From Brevundimonas sp. G8 (GTDB taxonomy: Bacteria; Pseudomonadota; Alphaproteobacteria; Caulobacterales; Caulobacteraceae): a stretch of 64,000 nucleotides of DNA. Where the stretch lies: the NCBI RefSeq assembly GCF_902506205.1, contig NZ_LR732816.1:3050993-3114992 (forward strand). The letters run 5' to 3'. Shown here in pieces: positions 62,431-64,000 of the stretch (position 1 is its first letter; the number at the start of each line of letters is the position of its first letter). The translations under genes and the position numbers were made by a program. The notes beneath the pieces were generated by a model. It saw only the letters and a list, made by a program, of their open reading frames with translations. It was not told the origin of the DNA and ran no database searches.

Positions 62431-63061
62431 CCGTGCGAAGGTCCGCTACGCGCCAGAAGCGGACATTCACACCGATCCCGGAAGTGGACCTTCGCGCAGC
62501 TTGTTGAAGCGACGCTTTCTCCTCAAGGGCCGTTCACGCACTGCGTGTTGACGCGCCTCAACCGCGGGAGGAAAACGAGAACTGTTGCCTGCCGCTATCG
62601 GCCAGCAACACTTCTTGGGGCGTCGGCGTCTGGGACATATCCAAGTGGACGAGATAAAAACGCGGTCCGATCAGGGTCTCGACCGGACCTCGAAATCGAG
62701 GGTCCAGCGGCCCTCCCCTGCCCGGCGAAAATCGGCGACGCGCGCGACGATCTGGCGATCCAGGCCATCGAGCAGCGCGGTCCCCCCGCCGACCGTGGCG
62801 ACCGTGGCGTTCGTCTGCCAGAACGGGCCGCTCTCGCCCTTCAGGGTGAAGCGCAGATGGACGGTGTCTTTGGCTTTGGGCATGGCGCGCTCGGACAGGA
62901 TGTCGTTCCGGACAAAAAACAGCCCCGTCGCACGAGGCGACGAGGCCGGAAGTCGATTGGGAGGAAACGCCCAAGAAGGGCAGTTCCAAGATGGCGATGG
63001 CCTGCCGGCGGTTCAAGGGCGATCCCCTGACCGTCGCCGTGATCCGTCGTCGTCCCAGCTC
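62431..63061. other. Decayed stretch between the resolvase remnant and the arylesterase gene
   Basis: No intact gene that I can support. A scattered repeat copy lies at 62446-62470 (complement GAATGTCCGCTTCTGGCGCG). On the plus strand the tail PKKGSSKMAMACRRFKGDP, ending in a TAG at 63063, looks genuinely coding and would join a frame from ATG 62882 only through a frameshift near 62935. On the minus strand a 70-codon frame (62671-62883) has no ribosome-binding site. Confidence 0.4.
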
Positions 63062-63796
63062 CTAGCCGCCCGACAGTGCGGCCGCCACGACCGGCGCCAG
63101 ACCGTCGGCGATGATGCGCACCCCCTGGGCGTTGGGGTGGATGCCGTCCGGCTGGTTGTAGCGGCGATCCAGGGCCACGCCTTCCAGCAAAAAGGGATAG
63201 GCCGGCACGTCGTCCTGGCGCGCCAAATCCGCGAAGATGCGGTCGAACTCGGCGGCGTAGGCGCCGTACTGCGGCGGCGCTCTCATTCCCGCCAGCAGGA
63301 CGGGAATATCGCGCGCCTTCAGAGATGCGATGATGGCCTCCAGATTGGCCCGGACCGTTTTTGGATCCACGCCCTGCAGCATGTCGTTGCCCCCCAGGGC
63401 GACGATGCACAGATCGGTGTCGTCCTGGACGCTGTAGCCGACCCGGGCCAGCCCGCCGCCGGTCGTGTCGCCCGACACCCCGGCCCCGCGAACCCTCACC
63501 CTGAGCCCCTTTGCACGCAGCGCCTCTTCGAGTTGCACCGGCAGAGCCTCGGCCGCAGGTAATCCGAAGCCGGCCGTGATGGAATCGCCCAAGAGGGTCA
63601 CGATCTTCTCCGGCGCGCCCGAAGGGACCGTCGTGGGCGGAGCCGAAGCCGAGGGCGTGTCCGGCGAATCTGGCGCGTCGTCCTTCGAGGGACTGCATCC
63701 GGCGAGCACGAGCCCCAGCCCTCCGGTCAGGAGCGTGCGACGAGGAATAGGCGGCATGGGCGAGGAGGGCGTTGGAGTCATGATCTGCGCACCCAT
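63062..63796 (-). CDS. tesA: Arylesterase/acyl-CoA thioesterase-like SGNH hydrolase, lipoprotein
   Basis: 244 residues from ATG 63796; ATG 63781 is an alternative and no ribosome-binding site decides. The signal contains IPRRTLLTGGLGLVLAGC with lipobox LAGC, preceded by a twin-arginine-like RR. SGNH blocks: LLGDSITAGFGL (nucleophile Ser), ALGGND, and DGIHPN with the catalytic Asp and His. TesA-type enzymes hydrolyse thioesters and aryl esters in the periplasm. It diverges from a YbbA-type ABC gene, the arrangement seen in E. coli. Confidence 0.88.
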   Translation of the reverse strand: MGAQIMTPTPSSPMPPIPRRTLLTGGLGLVLAGCSPSKDDAPDSPDTPSASAPPTTVPSGAPEKIVTLLGDSITAGFGLPAAEALPVQLEEALRAKGLRVRVRGAGVSGDTTGGGLARVGYSVQDDTDLCIVALGGNDMLQGVDPKTVRANLEAIIASLKARDIPVLLAGMRAPPQYGAYAAEFDRIFADLARQDDVPAYPFLLEGVALDRRYNQPDGIHPNAQGVRIIADGLAPVVAAALSGG

Positions 63797-63841
63797 ATAG
63801 GGACCGACCTTCCTCCTCCCAATGCAGCAAGCGACAGATCG

Positions 63842-64000
63842 ATGGCTTCAGCCGCTCCGCTCGTCCTTGACGGCGTCGTCCTCACCCTGCCCTCTGCCGC
63901 CGGTTCCGTGGAAATCCTTCGCGGCGTGGACCTGGTCGTGGCGCCTGGGGAGACGGTCGCCATCGTCGGCCCTTCCGGGTCGGGCAAATCCTCGCTGATC
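63842..64000 (+). CDS. ABC transporter ATP-binding protein (YbbA/LolD-like), cut by the window end
   Basis: 53 residues are visible from ATG 63842: a LVLDGVVLTLPSAAGSVEIL strand region, then GVDLVVAPGETVAIVGPSGS ending in a Walker A motif (GPSGSGKSS). Its place beside a tesA-like gene points to the YbbA type, which pairs with the large permease YbbP. The rest lies outside the window. Confidence 0.85.
   Translation, partial: MASAAPLVLDGVVLTLPSAAGSVEILRGVDLVVAPGETVAIVGPSGSGKSSLI

Overview
The window is high-GC DNA from an alphaproteobacterium of the Caulobacterales; a Brevundimonas-like genome is my best guess. The reasons are the gene order spoT-LOG-pyrE-pdxJ-acpS-lepB-rnc-era, the style of tightly coupled ATGA overlaps, the separate tatABC and glnB-glnA blocks, and the near absence of spacer in the core. 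No marker that would fix the species is present.

Core part 1 (1-39.7 kb). The window opens inside a bifunctional (p)ppGpp synthetase/hydrolase. It continues with a nucleotide/cofactor/secretion/RNA block (LOG hydrolase, pyrE, pdxJ, acpS, lepB, rnc, era) and three small accessory enzymes, then recO. After it come a DipZ-type thiol-disulfide protein and a nitronate monooxygenase-like flavoenzyme, then topoisomerase IV (parC and, on the other strand, parE downstream of an O-antigen ligase-like gene). Next are metC, an unaccompanied amino acid-binding lipoprotein, a DAACS symporter, sseA-cfa-phrB, the LPS inner-core supply genes kdsA-hldE-hldD, a DUF3089 protein, a stomatin/NfeD pair, an MFS exporter, rnhA, tatABC, glnB-glnA and nnrD.

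Accessory part (39.7-63.06 kb). This is a patchwork of unrecognised genes and broken genes. Its main component is what I read as one bounded transposon, 41541-60396 (18,856 bp). It starts and ends with TGT...ACA and has imperfect terminal inverted repeats (20 of 27 positions). Additional related 22-bp repeats lie in inverted orientation inside each end, and the element is flanked by an exact 5-bp duplication, ACATG. At its right end lie a 5'-truncated tniB, an intact tniQ and a ribbon-helix-helix-like gene; at its left end lies a serine resolvase. These features fit the Tn7/Tn5053 (TniQ) superfamily, but tniA and most of tniB are gone. The cargo looks like a conflict/defence collection: an orphan MNT nucleotidyltransferase, a large PIN-domain protein, and an sce7726-family nuclease-like protein convergent with an operon of DUF6932-like nucleotidyltransferase, XRE/ImmA metallopeptidase and beta-family protein. 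It also carries an FRG-domain protein, a 1510-residue HSP90-type ATPase with a NO VEIN-type (DUF3883) nuclease-like C-terminus, and a predicted proteasome-type Ntn hydrolase.

Outside the element, on both sides, are older remnants: a second copy of the RHH-like protein on the left, and on the right an I78-inhibitor lipoprotein that has lost its start codon and a serine hydrolase and a resolvase that truncate each other. The core resumes with a TesA-like arylesterase lipoprotein divergent from a YbbA-type ABC ATPase cut by the window end.

Most novel candidates: the bounded TniQ element itself, the FRG / NOV-like ATPase / Ntn-hydrolase neighbourhood, and the palindrome-controlled, apparently leaderless DUF6932-XRE/ImmA-beta operon facing sce7726.
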